A stretch of DNA of 64,000 nucleotides from Burkholderia contaminans. Its GTDB lineage: Bacteria; Pseudomonadota; Gammaproteobacteria; Burkholderiales; Burkholderiaceae. Positions 1 to 8,926 of this stretch are shown here, piece after piece. The notes below the pieces were generated by a model, which saw only the letters and a list, made by a program, of their open reading frames with translations, did no database searches and had not been told where the DNA came from. The DNA lies in assembly GCF_029633825.1 (NCBI RefSeq), contig NZ_CP090645.1:98812-162811 (forward strand). The letters run 5' to 3'. The stretch's first letter is position 1, and every line of letters starts with the position of its first letter. Made by a program: the position numbers and the translations under genes.

Positions 1-369
1 CAAGCCGGGCTTTGGCAATCGACGGTGACCTTGTCCGAGAAATTTTTCAAGGAGATCCTCGAAGCTCCGGTGCCGATCGATCTGCGAGCGTTGAAGGCGC
101 TTCGCCAGTCCCCCATGGCTATCGACCTCTATTGCTGGCTGACGTATCGAAACTTTTCGCTGCGCGCCCCGACAACGGTTCCATGGGAAGCGCTGAAGCT
201 GCAATTCGGATCCGGTGCTGCAGAAGACAAGAAATTCCGCGAAACGGTGCGACGAGCTCTACTGCAAGTTCTTGAGGTCTACCCAGCTGCGAACGTAAAT
301 CCAACGAAAGCGGGGTTGTACCTTGAGCCGTCTAGGACGAGTGTTCCTAGGCTGGTCAAGACCGCATAA
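1..369 (+). CDS. repA: Plasmid replication initiator RepA, 3' end (partial)
   Basis: The reading frame is open from base 1 and ends in TAA at 367-369, so the 5' end lies outside the window. The visible 122 residues contain the segments TVTLSEKFFKEI, PVPIDLRALKALRQSP and AIDLYCWLTYR, which are typical of the C-terminal half of plasmid RepA proteins (RepA_C-type replication initiators of Gram-negative plasmids). The protein would bind the plasmid origin and start replication. A hairpin terminator follows 100 bases downstream. This is the main evidence that the window is plasmid DNA. Family assignment is from recognised motifs, not from a search. Confidence 0.85.
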   Translation, partial: QAGLWQSTVTLSEKFFKEILEAPVPIDLRALKALRQSPMAIDLYCWLTYRNFSLRAPTTVPWEALKLQFGSGAAEDKKFRETVRRALLQVLEVYPAANVNPTKAGLYLEPSRTSVPRLVKTA

Positions 370-467
370 GGCTGAGTGCGTCGTGCTGATCATTCGCATA
401 TGTTGGGGCAGAGTGACATCCGGCTAAGTATCACGGACATTCGTTGCAAGCGGTATGTTGAAATCGA

Positions 468-493
468 AGCGGGCCCAAAGGGCTCGCTTTTTT
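468..493 (+). terminator. Rho-independent terminator downstream of repA
   Basis: A 9-base stem (AGCGGGCCC / GGGCTCGCT, one G-T wobble) with an AAA loop is followed by a run of six T. It sits about 100 bases after the repA stop codon. Confidence 0.75.
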
Positions 494-578
494 ATTGCCC
501 TCACTACCGATAGTTGCGAGACAGGAGCCGGCCTTTTCTTGAATGCTTGGGGCGGTTGGATGGTGGTGGAGGGTAATT

Positions 579-616
579 GGGGCATGGACAAGGTAAGCGC
601 GAATTCCTATCATAAG
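579..616 (+). repeat. Left terminal inverted repeat of Tn3-family transposon (38 bp)
   Basis: The 38 bases begin GGGGCATGGACAAGG and end TAAG, the same length and end signature as classical Tn3-family terminal repeats (GGGG...TAAG). They lie 104 bases upstream of tnpA. I could not find the inverted partner downstream of tnpC or elsewhere in the window, so the element appears to have lost its right end. The assignment rests on length and end bases only. Confidence 0.6.
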
Positions 617-720
617 CCTTGTAGTTATGAACTCCGCCTTGCTTATTACTATTTTGCGCAGTAACGCCAGATTTTTATTGCGCTAATCTAAGCGGCCCTC
701 TGCGATCCGGACGATCCGCA

Positions 721-3717
721 ATGGCTACCCTCGAACGTACCGCGTACCCGCGCTTTCCCGAGGTTCTGGCACCCCGGGAACTGCAAGCCTGTTACACCCC
801 ACTGCCCGACGAGCTCGAATGGGCGCGCCGCTCAACACGCGGTGAGCGACCTCGACTGGGCCTGCTGGTGCTGCTGAAGGTCTTTCAGCAACTGCACTAT
901 TTCCCGCCGGCCGACACCATTCCGGCCGCCGTTGTCGAGCATATTCGGGCAGCCGCGGATATCGGCGACTCCGTACAGTTCGGCTACGACACAGAGACCT
1001 CCCCAACGCTGTTCCGGCATTACGCGGCGGTTCGCACCTACCTGGACGTGAAGCCGTATTACGGCACCGACGCCAACGCGATCGCGACACGGGCGGCGCA
1101 CACGGCGTCGCTGACGATGGACCAACCGGTCGACATCATCAACGCGACGATCGACGAACTCATCGCGCGCGATATCGAACTGCCGGCGTTCTCGACGCTC
1201 GATCGGCTGACCGAACAGATTCACGCGCGGGCGCAGTCCCGGCTCTTCAAGCGCGTCACGCGACGCCTGACCGATGAGCAGAAACTCGCGCTCGACCGGT
1301 TGCTCGCGCGTGATCTGTCAAGCCGGCAGACTGCCTACAACCGGATCAAGCGTCACGCGAAACGCCCATCGCGCCAGCATCTGGACCTGCTGATTGAGCA
1401 GGTCTCCTGGCTCGACGAGCTCGGCGATTTCTCACTGGCCGTCGCCGGGATTCCAGCCTCAAAGTTGCGCTCGCTCGCCAATCAGGCGATGGCGCTCGAC
1501 GCGTCGGCGCTCAGGAACGACACTTCGCCCGAGAAGCGCTACACGCTGATCGTCGCGCTGCTCAACCGTATGCGCGTGCGCGCCCGCGACGATCTCGCCG
1601 ACATGTTCGTCCGGCGCATGGGCGCGATCCACAAGCGCGCGAGCGACGAACTGGACGCCATTCAGCGAAAACAGCGTGATCAGGTCGAGGATCTCGTCGG
1701 CTTGCTGGACGGTGTGGTCGACATTCTCGCCGATGAATCCGACGAGACGGCCATCGCCCGAGCGGTCAGGAAGCTGCTTGCGCCGAAAGGCGATCTCGAG
1801 CCGTTGCGCGAGAGTTGTGCGGCGATCCGCGCGTTCAGCGGCCGCAACTATCTGCCGCTGCTCTGGAAGCACTTCAAGGCCCACCGTTCGGTCATGATGC
1901 GTGTCGCCCGTACGCTCGAATGGGATTCGACCAGCCCGGTCCGCACGCTGCTCGATGCGCTCGACGTCGTGCTGGAAAACGAGTCGCGGCATCGCGAGTG
2001 GATCGATGCTGATGTTGACCTGGGCTTTGCGGCGCCACGGTGGCGCAAGCTCGCACGTCGCACCCACGGCGACGGATTGCCGACCAATCGACGGTATCTC
2101 GAACTCTGCGTGTTCTCGTACATGGCCGAAGAGCTACGGGTCGGCGATCTGTGCGTGTCCGGCTCCGACGCCTACGCCGACTATCGCGATCACCTCCTGC
2201 CATGGCGGCAATGCGAGCAGCAGTTGCCAGACTATTGCGACAAGCTCGGCATGCCCACGACCAGCAGTGACTTCGTGTGCCACCTGCGTCAATGGCTGAC
2301 CGACGCTTCCCACAAGCTCGACGACGAATTGCCGCGCAAGCGCGAGCACGTCGTGATCGATCGTCACGGCGAACCTATCCTGCGCAAAACCGTCGCGAAA
2401 GAGATCCCGGCGAGCGCGATCGCATTGCAGGAGCGGCTGAACGCCCGCCTGCCGACGCGAAACATGCTGGACATCCTCGCGAACATCGAACACTGGACGC
2501 ATTTCACGCGGCACTTCGGGCCGCTGTCCGGGAGCGATCCCCAGATTCGCAAGGCGGCCGAGCGCTACCTGCTCACGATTTTCGCGATGGGCTGCAATCT
2601 CGGCCCGACCCAGGCGGCCCGCCATCTCGACTCGGATGTCACCGCGCACATGCTGTCGTTCGTCAACCGTCGGCACGTGAGCCTGGACAAGCTCGAGACT
2701 GCACAGCGCGAGCTGATCGAACTGTACCTGCGGCTGGACCTGCCAAAACACTGGGGCGATGGCAAGACGGTGGCGGCCGACGGCACGCAGTACGACTTCT
2801 ACGACAACAACCTGCTGGCCGGCTATCACTTCCGCTACCGAAAAATGGGCGCGGTCGCGTACCGGCACGTTGCCGACAACTATATCGCGGTGTTCCAGCA
2901 CTTCATTCCGCCGGGCGTCTGGGAGGCGATCTATGTGATCGAGGGCCTGCTGAAAGCGGGCCTGTCGATCAAGGCCGATACGGTCCATGCCGACACGCAG
3001 GGGCAGTCGGCCGCCGTTTTTGCGTTCACGTACCTGCTCGGCATCAACCTGATGCCGCGGATTCGCAACTGGAAGGATCTCGTCCTGTACCGCCCAGACA
3101 GCAAGGCCAAATACAAGCACGTCGACAAGCTGTTCAAGGCGACCATCGACTGGGTGCTGATCGAGCAGCACTGGCAGGAGCTGATGCAGGTCGCGCTGTC
3201 GATTCAGGCAGGCACGATCTCGTCGCCGCTGCTGCTGCGCCGGCTCGGCTCCGAAAGCCGCAAGAACCGGCTGTACCTGGCCGCGCGCGAGCTCGGCAAC
3301 GTTGTTCGCACGGTGTTTCTGCTCGAGTGGATCGGCAGCCTCGAATTGCGGCAGGAGGTCACCGCGAACACGAACAAGATCGAGTCTTACAACGGCTTCT
3401 CCAAATGGCTGTCGTTCGGCGGTGACGTGATCGCCGAGAACGAGCCGGAGGAACAGCAGAAACGGCTACGCTACAATGACCTGGTCGCATCGGCCGTGAT
3501 CTTGCAGAACACGGTGGACATGATGCAGGCGCTGCGCGAGATGGCGGCTAACAGCGAGAAAGTGCGCGCCGAAGACATCGAGTTTCTGAGCCCGTACCCG
3601 ACCCACAACATCCGCCGCTTCGGCCACTATAAACTGCACCTGGACCGTCGGCCGGAAGCCTGGATCAAGGATCCGCTGTTCGGCCATGCTGCCCGTACCT
3701 ATGCACCCCGACCATGA
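721..3717 (+). CDS. tnpA: Tn3-family transposase TnpA
   Basis: 998 residues, full length for a Tn3-family DDE transposase. The N-terminal half carries the DUF4158-like DNA-binding region (RFPEVLAPRELQACYTPLPD). The C-terminal catalytic half has typical segments such as ADGTQYDFYDNNLLAGYHF, VIEGLLKAGLSIKADTVHAD and NTNKIESYNGFSKWLSFGGD. The size and the downstream tnpC-like gene match the Tn4651/Tn4652 branch. It is unrelated in sequence to the two later Tn3-type transposases in this window. It overlaps the next gene by 4 bases (ATGA). The gene looks intact, but the element has no recognisable right end. Confidence 0.93.
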   Translation: MATLERTAYPRFPEVLAPRELQACYTPLPDELEWARRSTRGERPRLGLLVLLKVFQQLHYFPPADTIPAAVVEHIRAAADIGDSVQFGYDTETSPTLFRHYAAVRTYLDVKPYYGTDANAIATRAAHTASLTMDQPVDIINATIDELIARDIELPAFSTLDRLTEQIHARAQSRLFKRVTRRLTDEQKLALDRLLARDLSSRQTAYNRIKRHAKRPSRQHLDLLIEQVSWLDELGDFSLAVAGIPASKLRSLANQAMALDASALRNDTSPEKRYTLIVALLNRMRVRARDDLADMFVRRMGAIHKRASDELDAIQRKQRDQVEDLVGLLDGVVDILADESDETAIARAVRKLLAPKGDLEPLRESCAAIRAFSGRNYLPLLWKHFKAHRSVMMRVARTLEWDSTSPVRTLLDALDVVLENESRHREWIDADVDLGFAAPRWRKLARRTHGDGLPTNRRYLELCVFSYMAEELRVGDLCVSGSDAYADYRDHLLPWRQCEQQLPDYCDKLGMPTTSSDFVCHLRQWLTDASHKLDDELPRKREHVVIDRHGEPILRKTVAKEIPASAIALQERLNARLPTRNMLDILANIEHWTHFTRHFGPLSGSDPQIRKAAERYLLTIFAMGCNLGPTQAARHLDSDVTAHMLSFVNRRHVSLDKLETAQRELIELYLRLDLPKHWGDGKTVAADGTQYDFYDNNLLAGYHFRYRKMGAVAYRHVADNYIAVFQHFIPPGVWEAIYVIEGLLKAGLSIKADTVHADTQGQSAAVFAFTYLLGINLMPRIRNWKDLVLYRPDSKAKYKHVDKLFKATIDWVLIEQHWQELMQVALSIQAGTISSPLLLRRLGSESRKNRLYLAARELGNVVRTVFLLEWIGSLELRQEVTANTNKIESYNGFSKWLSFGGDVIAENEPEEQQKRLRYNDLVASAVILQNTVDMMQALREMAANSEKVRAEDIEFLSPYPTHNIRRFGHYKLHLDRRPEAWIKDPLFGHAARTYAPRP

Positions 3718-4079
3718 CTGCACGCCCGGCCATCACGACGACCTATTTCGGCGATATCGACACCGCCGCGCTCGAGCGGCTCGAATCGAGCTACGATACC
3801 ACCCGCCTGCTGGCCGCCGTCGATATTGTCGATCGCATACGCATCCAGCTTCATGATCCCGAGGGGCTACGCGACGATCTGCTTGAGATCCACAGCATGG
3901 CGCACTCAGTATTGAATGGCGCACCGTCGGTTCCGTCGCGCCGCGAAGGTACCTTGCCCGAGCAGGTGCTGGGCGCGCTTGATCTGATTGACGAATTTGT
4001 GATGGAACTCACGCGGGTGAGGACGATGCTCGAACCGCTCGAAGCGCTGCACCCGGACGACGGGTTTGGCGAGGGTTGA
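3714..4079 (+). CDS. tnpC: Probable TnpC-type post-transcriptional regulator of transposase
   Basis: 121 residues, acidic and helical, starting inside the tnpA stop region (ATGA overlap), so the two genes are translationally coupled. Size and position match TnpC of Tn4652, a roughly 120-residue protein that lowers transposase expression after transcription. No catalytic motif is visible. The function is inferred from position and length. Confidence 0.65.
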   Translation: MTARPAITTTYFGDIDTAALERLESSYDTTRLLAAVDIVDRIRIQLHDPEGLRDDLLEIHSMAHSVLNGAPSVPSRREGTLPEQVLGALDLIDEFVMELTRVRTMLEPLEALHPDDGFGEG

Positions 4080-4124
4080 AGGCGCCCGCCCACCGATCGA
4101 GACAGTATGTGGTGGCCCGATCAT

Positions 4125-4172
4125 TGTCAGTCATAGTTGACACGGTCGAAAAGTGTCAGCCATAGTTGACAC
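4125..4172 (+). promoter_or_regulatory. Two operator-like palindromes before a truncated toxin gene
   Basis: Two 19-base units at 4125-4143 and 4154-4172 (TGTCAGTCATAGTTGACAC and the same with GCC for GTC) start 29 bases apart. Each has TGTCA/TGACA arms. The second ends directly before the ATG of the higB-like fragment. Such paired palindromes are the usual binding sites for autoregulation of toxin-antitoxin operons; this role is inferred. Confidence 0.6.
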
Positions 4173-4301
4173 ATGATCGAACTCATCAAGACCGCCGTAT
4201 TCGAACGCTGGTTGACCGACCTTCGCGACATTCGAGTGCGAGCACGCATCGAAGCCCGCATCCGCCGACTGAGTTGCATAATGAAATCAGCTACTTCCTG
4301 A
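4173..4301 (+). pseudogene. Truncated HigB/RelE-type toxin
   Basis: ATG at 4173 opens a 42-codon frame beginning MIELIKTAVFERWLTDLRD and continuing to IEARIRRL. This is the N-terminus of HigB/Gp49-like mRNA interferase toxins (usually about 95-100 residues). Similarity stops near 4270, after which the frame runs into unrelated sequence and a stop. No antitoxin gene follows. Tn3-family transposons often carry toxin-antitoxin pairs beside tnpA, so this is probably where the transposon was cut and joined to the copper island. Confidence 0.65.
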
Positions 4302-4437
4302 TTGGTCTCCTCCGCACCCCGCAGTCGCCATTGGCGTTCGCATTGCAAGCTGCCCGTCTGGTTCAGATCGTGGTCCGACAAAAAGTAGTGCAATTATCCA
4401 CCGCGATCGCGCCAGGCTGCAGGCTATAATTTCCGCC

Positions 4438-4806
4438 ATGAAACTGCTCCGGACCGTCATCCTGTTGCTGCTCTGCGCGGTGCTGCCCATCAGTGGGCTG
4501 GCAGCCAGTGGCTTGACCGGTGAATGTCCGATGCAGCAAACCATGTCCATGGATGCGGACGCCAGCGTATCCGCTGACATGCCGGGCTGCGATTCGATGA
4601 AGCCCGCATCCGTCGACAAGGCCAAGGTCAAGGGCATGTTTTGCAAAGTAACCGCCCAATGCCAGTTCGGCAGCCTCTATCACCCGGCCGCCAGGGCTGA
4701 AATCGGCCGCCCGGCTGCGGTCGGCACGCCTGTCATCTTCCATTACACCCAGTCTCTTCCGGTCCGTGACCCGAACGGGTTATGGCGACCGCCGCGTCTC
4801 GTCTAA
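4438..4806 (+). CDS. Small exported Met/Cys-containing protein upstream of cus genes
   Basis: 122 residues with a clear signal peptide (MKLLRTVILLLLCAVLPISG). The mature part contains scattered Met, Cys and His (ECPMQQTMSMDADASV, DMPGCDSMKP, FCKVTAQCQF), suggesting a periplasmic metal-binding role. A TATAAT at 4425-4430 lies only 7 bases before the ATG. It is the first gene of the copper island and lies 91 bases before cusC. I do not recognise a named family. Confidence 0.6.
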   Translation: MKLLRTVILLLLCAVLPISGLAASGLTGECPMQQTMSMDADASVSADMPGCDSMKPASVDKAKVKGMFCKVTAQCQFGSLYHPAARAEIGRPAAVGTPVIFHYTQSLPVRDPNGLWRPPRLV

Positions 4807-4897
4807 TCCCTCGCTGACAGGTTCACCGCAGTTGCGGTGAGGTTCGTCGTATGCCGGACGCGGAATCCCTATGGGATTTCGCCTTTGGGGTTAGAAC

Positions 4898-5827
4898 ATG
4901 CCATTCATTTTCGGCACGCCGCTGCGCCGGCGTGTACCTTGGCGCGTGCACACGCTTTTTGCCGCGCTTCTCGTCGCGGGCGTCGTTCACGCCCAGCAGG
5001 CGCCTTTCACGCTGGACGCCGCGCTACAGTCGGCGACCGATCGCTCTGCATCGATGCAGGCCGCGCAGTCGTCCGTCCGCGCCAGCTCCGAGGCGGCCGT
5101 CAAGGCCGGACAACTGCCGGACCCGATGCTCAAGGCCGGCATCGATAACCTGCCGGTCAACGGTCCGCAACGCTTCACCATCGGCCAGGACTTCATGACG
5201 ATGCGCCGCATCGGCATCGAACAGGAGTGGGTATCTGGCGAGAAGCGGCAGCTGCGTTCCGCGTTGGCCGATGAGGTGGTCGGGCGCGAGCGCGCCGACT
5301 ATCTGGTGCAACTCGCCAACGTTCGCCAGCAAACTTCCACAGCCTGGCTGAACGCCGTGTATGCGAAACAGGCGCTGGCGCTGCAGCAGGCGCTCCGCGA
5401 CCACATGCACCACGAGCTGGAGGCGACGAAGGCGTCGTATCGCGGCGCCAAGGCAAGCACCGCCGACGTGGTACAGGCGCAGGTGATGCTCGCGCAGACT
5501 CAGGACCAGGTGCTCAAGGCGCAACAGACTTATCAGACCGCGCTTATTGGGTTGTCACGCTGGACGGCCGTTCCCGTCTCCGATGTGACCGGTGAACCGC
5601 CGGCGCCCGAGTCGTTCGTGTCGTCGCTCCCACCTGACGAACTGCGTCTGTCGCAGCCGACGCTCGTCGCCGCCGCGGATGACATCGCGGTCGCTGATGC
5701 CGATACGGCAGTCGCCGACAGCGAGCGCAGCCCGAACTGGACATGGGAGGTCGCGTACCAGCAACGCGGCGGTGCGTACTCGAATATGGTTGCGTATTTC
5801 GGGGAAGTTGAACGCCCGTTTCGGTGA
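4898..5827 (+). pseudogene. cusC: CusC/CzcC-type outer membrane efflux protein, 5' part (interrupted by IS21)
   Basis: Outer-membrane channel of a CusCBA-type RND efflux system (TolC family). A signal peptide precedes QQAPFTLDAALQSATDRS, the usual start of CzcC/CusC proteins, and long TolC coiled-coil helices follow. The genuine coding part ends at 5790, where an IS21 element begins; bases 5791-5827 are element sequence ending in a chance stop. The missing C-terminus continues in the same frame at 8509. Removing the element and one copy of the 7-base duplication restores a gene of about 430 codons. Confidence 0.9.
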
Positions 5828-5889
5828 AGTCGAACAGGCCAGGAGGGAGGTGCTGCGTTGTGCTTAGATTGTACTGCAGGTGTTCGAGA

Positions 5890-6639
5890 TCAGGCTACTT
5901 TTTGATCAGGTGCGTTCTTCTTGCGCATCGAGTCGCCCTTCAATGCAAGCTTGTGAGCCTGATGGACGAGGCGGTCGAGGATTGCGTCGGCGAGAGTCGG
6001 GTCTTGCAGCCAGGCGTGCCAGTGTTCAAGGGGCAATTGCGATGTGATGATCGTGGATCGCGTGCCGACGCGATCGTCGAGCACTTCGAGCAAGTCGTTG
6101 CGCGCGCCCTGGTCGACGTCCTGCAGTCCCCAGTCGTCGAGCAACAGGACGTCCATCTTGGCGAGCTGCGCGAGCCGACGTGTGAAGCTGCCGTCGCCAT
6201 GGGCGATCTTCAATTCCTCGAACAGCCGGGCGACGCGCACGTACAGCACGGAGAATCCCTGTCGGCAGGCCTGCTGGCCGAAGGCGCAGGCGACCCATGT
6301 TTTTCCGGCGCCAGTCGGCCCTGTCAGGATGAGGTTCTGTGCATTGCGGATCCAGTCACAGCCGGCGAGCGTAGCGACGATACCCTTGTCGAGCCCACGG
6401 CTCTGCCGGTACTCGATGTCCTCAACGCAGGCCTGGGGATTCTTGAGCTTCGCAGACTTGAGCAATCGCTCGAGCCGCCGGGTATCGCGCCAGGCGATCT
6501 CACGATCCACGACCATGCCGAAGCGTTCCTCGAACGACAGGCTCGTGCTGGCCGTCAGCGCCGCCTGTTCCTCGAACGCGCGAGCCATGCCGTCCAGCTT
6601 GAGGGCCTTGAGCTGGGAGAGGGTTTGCTGCATCAACAT
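5890..6639 (-). CDS. istB: IS21 ATP-binding helper protein IstB
   Basis: 249 residues. IstB is the AAA+ ATPase that, with IstA, selects targets for IS21 transposition. A Walker A motif (GPTGAGKT) and a Walker B region (LLLDDWG) are visible. The start ATG follows a strong AGGAGG at suitable spacing. It lies 15 bases after the istA stop codon and is very similar throughout to the IstB at 18800-19549. Confidence 0.95.
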   Translation of the reverse strand: MLMQQTLSQLKALKLDGMARAFEEQAALTASTSLSFEERFGMVVDREIAWRDTRRLERLLKSAKLKNPQACVEDIEYRQSRGLDKGIVATLAGCDWIRNAQNLILTGPTGAGKTWVACAFGQQACRQGFSVLYVRVARLFEELKIAHGDGSFTRRLAQLAKMDVLLLDDWGLQDVDQGARNDLLEVLDDRVGTRSTIITSQLPLEHWHAWLQDPTLADAILDRLVHQAHKLALKGDSMRKKNAPDQKVA

Positions 6640-6654
6640 CGCGACCTCCTTGGG

Positions 6655-8207
6655 TCAGTGGTAATACTTGGGCCCTCGCACGTTCTCGTGCAGGGGCGAC
6701 TGCCATTCGGTGGCCCCGCTTTGTGGCAGTGGATGCTTGTCGGCGCCGGTTTGCAGGATGGTGCGCACGGACCGCTGGGTCGGCGCGCCAATCACGAGTG
6801 CGCGCTGACACGCCGCTTCCAGCCGCTCCTTGCCGTACTTGCGCGACAGCGACAGCAGACCCAGGCAGGCCCGGTATCCCATTTCCGGGTGCGGACGGTT
6901 CGTCAGCAAATGCCTGACGATCGCCTCAGCGCTGACGCCGATCGATGTACCCCAGTGCAGCAGCCGGCTCGGGGTCCATTCCATGTGGGCGCGGTAAGCC
7001 GCAGGCATATGCTCGGCCACGGTGGTGTACTTCCCCTGAGCCGACTGCGAGCGTGGGCGGCAACGCGCTTGCCGCCGTGCAGGACTTCTACACCGTAACG
7101 CGTCACGCGCGCGTGGACTTCCTGACGCACAAGACTGTGCGGTGCGCTGTAGTAGTGACCGTCTACCTCAATGTGCGCGTCAATGTTGACGCGGCACTTC
7201 TGGAAGGTGGCGATTTCGTAGCGACGCGTCGGCAACGGGCGCAGCGCCGGTTTGTCGAGCCGCTCGAACCACTCGCGTCGAGTGCCATCGAGCTTCTTGA
7301 ACGGCCGCGTATTCAGGTCATTGATCAACCCGGCGATCGCCTTGTTCAGTTCGGCCAGACTGTAGAACCGGTAATTCCGGAGGCGGGCGAGAATCCATCG
7401 TTCGACGATCTGTACGCCGACCTCAACTTTCGCCTTATCCTTCGGCTTGCGCGGGCGCGCGGGCAGCATCGCGGTACCGTAATGGTTCACGAAGTCCTGC
7501 GTGGTCAGGCCGAGCGTGGGTTCGTAGCGGTCGGCGTTCGAGATCAGTGCCCTCGGGTTGTCGGGCACAAGCAGAGCGGGCACGCCGCCGCAGAACTCCA
7601 TCGCGTCAATGAGGCCACCGATCCAGTCGGGTGTCGCTTCCGATCGCGTAGCGCACGCATACGTGTAATTCGATGCGCCGAGCACGGCGACGAAGATGTG
7701 CGCCTTGAACGCAATGCCGCCGGTGCGATCGAGAATCGGCACCGTTTGCCCGGCGTAGTCGGCGAACAACTTCTCGCCGGCGTAATGTTGCTGGGGCATC
7801 GAGCGCTTCAACGTCTGGGCCCAGTCCTTGTATCGCTGACAGAACTGCGTGTAGCGCAAGGTCTTCTGGCCGGGGTTCGCGCCGACGTACTCCTCCCACA
7901 GCAGTTGCAAGGTTACGCCTTTGCGGCGCAACTCCCGATGAATCCAGGCGCAGTCAGGCTCCATGCGCTTGCCTGCGGCCGTCGTCGGAACGGCGCCGTT
8001 GACGAGCAACTGCTCCAGCTCTGCCTCGGACAGCGGCTCGATCTTCGCCCAGTCCAGGCCGGCCGAGGCGGCAAGCTGCAAATATTGGGTAATGGTACCG
8101 AGCCCGACGCCGAGCGCGCCGCTCACTTGCCGGTGAGACAGATTACAGGTCCATTTCAGGCGAAGCACATCTTTTATTTTGCGCATGGTCGTCCGGTGAG
8201 CCGGCAT
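6655..8207 (-). pseudogene. istA: IS21 transposase IstA, frameshifted
   Basis: The N-terminal 400 or so residues (8207 down to about 7035) are a normal IstA: MRKIKDVLRLKW start, helix-turn-helix region, and DDE integrase core with YAGQTVPILDRTGG. Near 7035 the frame is lost; compared with the intact IstA at 19566-21122 one base is missing. The last 120 residues (from [17 protein letters not shown] to VRGPKYYH) continue in another frame to 6655. This is a real 1-base deletion or a sequencing error. Confidence 0.88.
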
Positions 8208-8291
8208 AGTCGGTTTCTCCCAAAAGGAGCAACCTTAACCGCCGGCCGATTGAGCCATCCGCAGTACCGCCAACCGAAACCGCGCCTTTCG

Positions 8292-8508
8292 TTTCGGCAC
8301 GCCGAACACACATTTCGGCGCAGTGAACAGCCGTTTCGGCGGGCTGAACACCGATTTCGGGAAGATGAACACGCGTTTCGGAACGCCGAACACCAATTTC
8401 GGAATACCCCGAAACTGTTCGACTTCAAGCGAAACGGCTGTTCACCTTCCTCCGGAAACCCTGTTCGACTTCAACCGAAATCCGTGTTCGGCTTCGCCGA
8501 AATACGCA
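8292..8508. repeat. Array of IS21 end repeats with 21-base period
   Basis: TTTCGG occurs at 8292, 8313, 8334, 8355, 8376 and 8397, exactly 21 bases apart, each followed 7-8 bases later by a GAACA-type sequence. Five further copies in the opposite orientation (CGAAA or GGAAA near 8410, 8430, 8454, 8476, 8498) run to the element end. These are probably transposase-binding sites, in the region upstream of istA. Confidence 0.75.
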
Positions 8509-8915
8509 ATATGGTGTCCGTCGGCGTCACCATTCCATTGCCGTTGAACCGGAAAAACAACCAGGACCGCGACGTCGCCGAGAAAGCCGAACTCGCCACG
8601 AAGGCGCGGCTGATGTACGAAGACGCGCTGCGACAGGTGCAAGCCGACATCCGCGCACAATCCGCGACCCTGGCGAGCGGGCGCGAGCGCATCGCCAATC
8701 TGAGCCAGTCGTTGCTGCCCGCCGCGGACCAGCGCGTGCAACTCGCGAATGCTGCCTATCGCGCTGGTAGCGGCTCGCTCGCGGACACGTTCGCTGCCCG
8801 CCGTGCCCAACTGGAAGCGCAGTTGCAGGTGCTCGACCTCAAACGAGAGGTGTCGCAGACCTGGGCGCAGCTCGAATATCAAGTCGTGCCACCGACGATG
8901 GCCGCCGCGCAATGA
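8509..8915 (+). pseudogene. cusC: CusC/CzcC-type outer membrane efflux protein, 3' part
   Basis: After the second copy of the 7-base duplication the frame continues with MVSVGVTIPLPLNRKNNQD, the membrane-proximal motif of CusC/CzcC proteins. A C-terminal TolC helix pair follows to TGA at 8913-8915. It has no start of its own. The stop codon overlaps the next possible ATG (8912), so in the intact operon cusC and cusB would be coupled. Confidence 0.9.
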
Positions 8916-8926
8916 CGGAGAACAGC

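Larger units (their letters stand above)
5791..8508 (-). mobile_element. IS21-family element inserted in cusC
   Basis: 2,718 bases bounded by TGCGTATTTCGG (5791-5802) and CCGAAATACGCA (8497-8508), a perfect 12-base inverted repeat with the TG...CA ends of IS21. The flanks show a 7-base duplication, atatggt, at 5784-5790 and 8509-8515. It encodes IstA and IstB on the minus strand. IstA has a frameshift, so the copy may no longer move on its own. Confidence 0.95.

Noticed and set aside
455..664. Short forward frame between repA and tnpA
   Set aside because: It runs through the terminator hairpin and the transposon end and has no supporting motif.
6945..8915. 656-codon forward frame ending with the CusC C-terminus
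   Set aside because: Most of it is antisense to istA; only 8509-8915 is coding, as the 3' part of the interrupted cusC.
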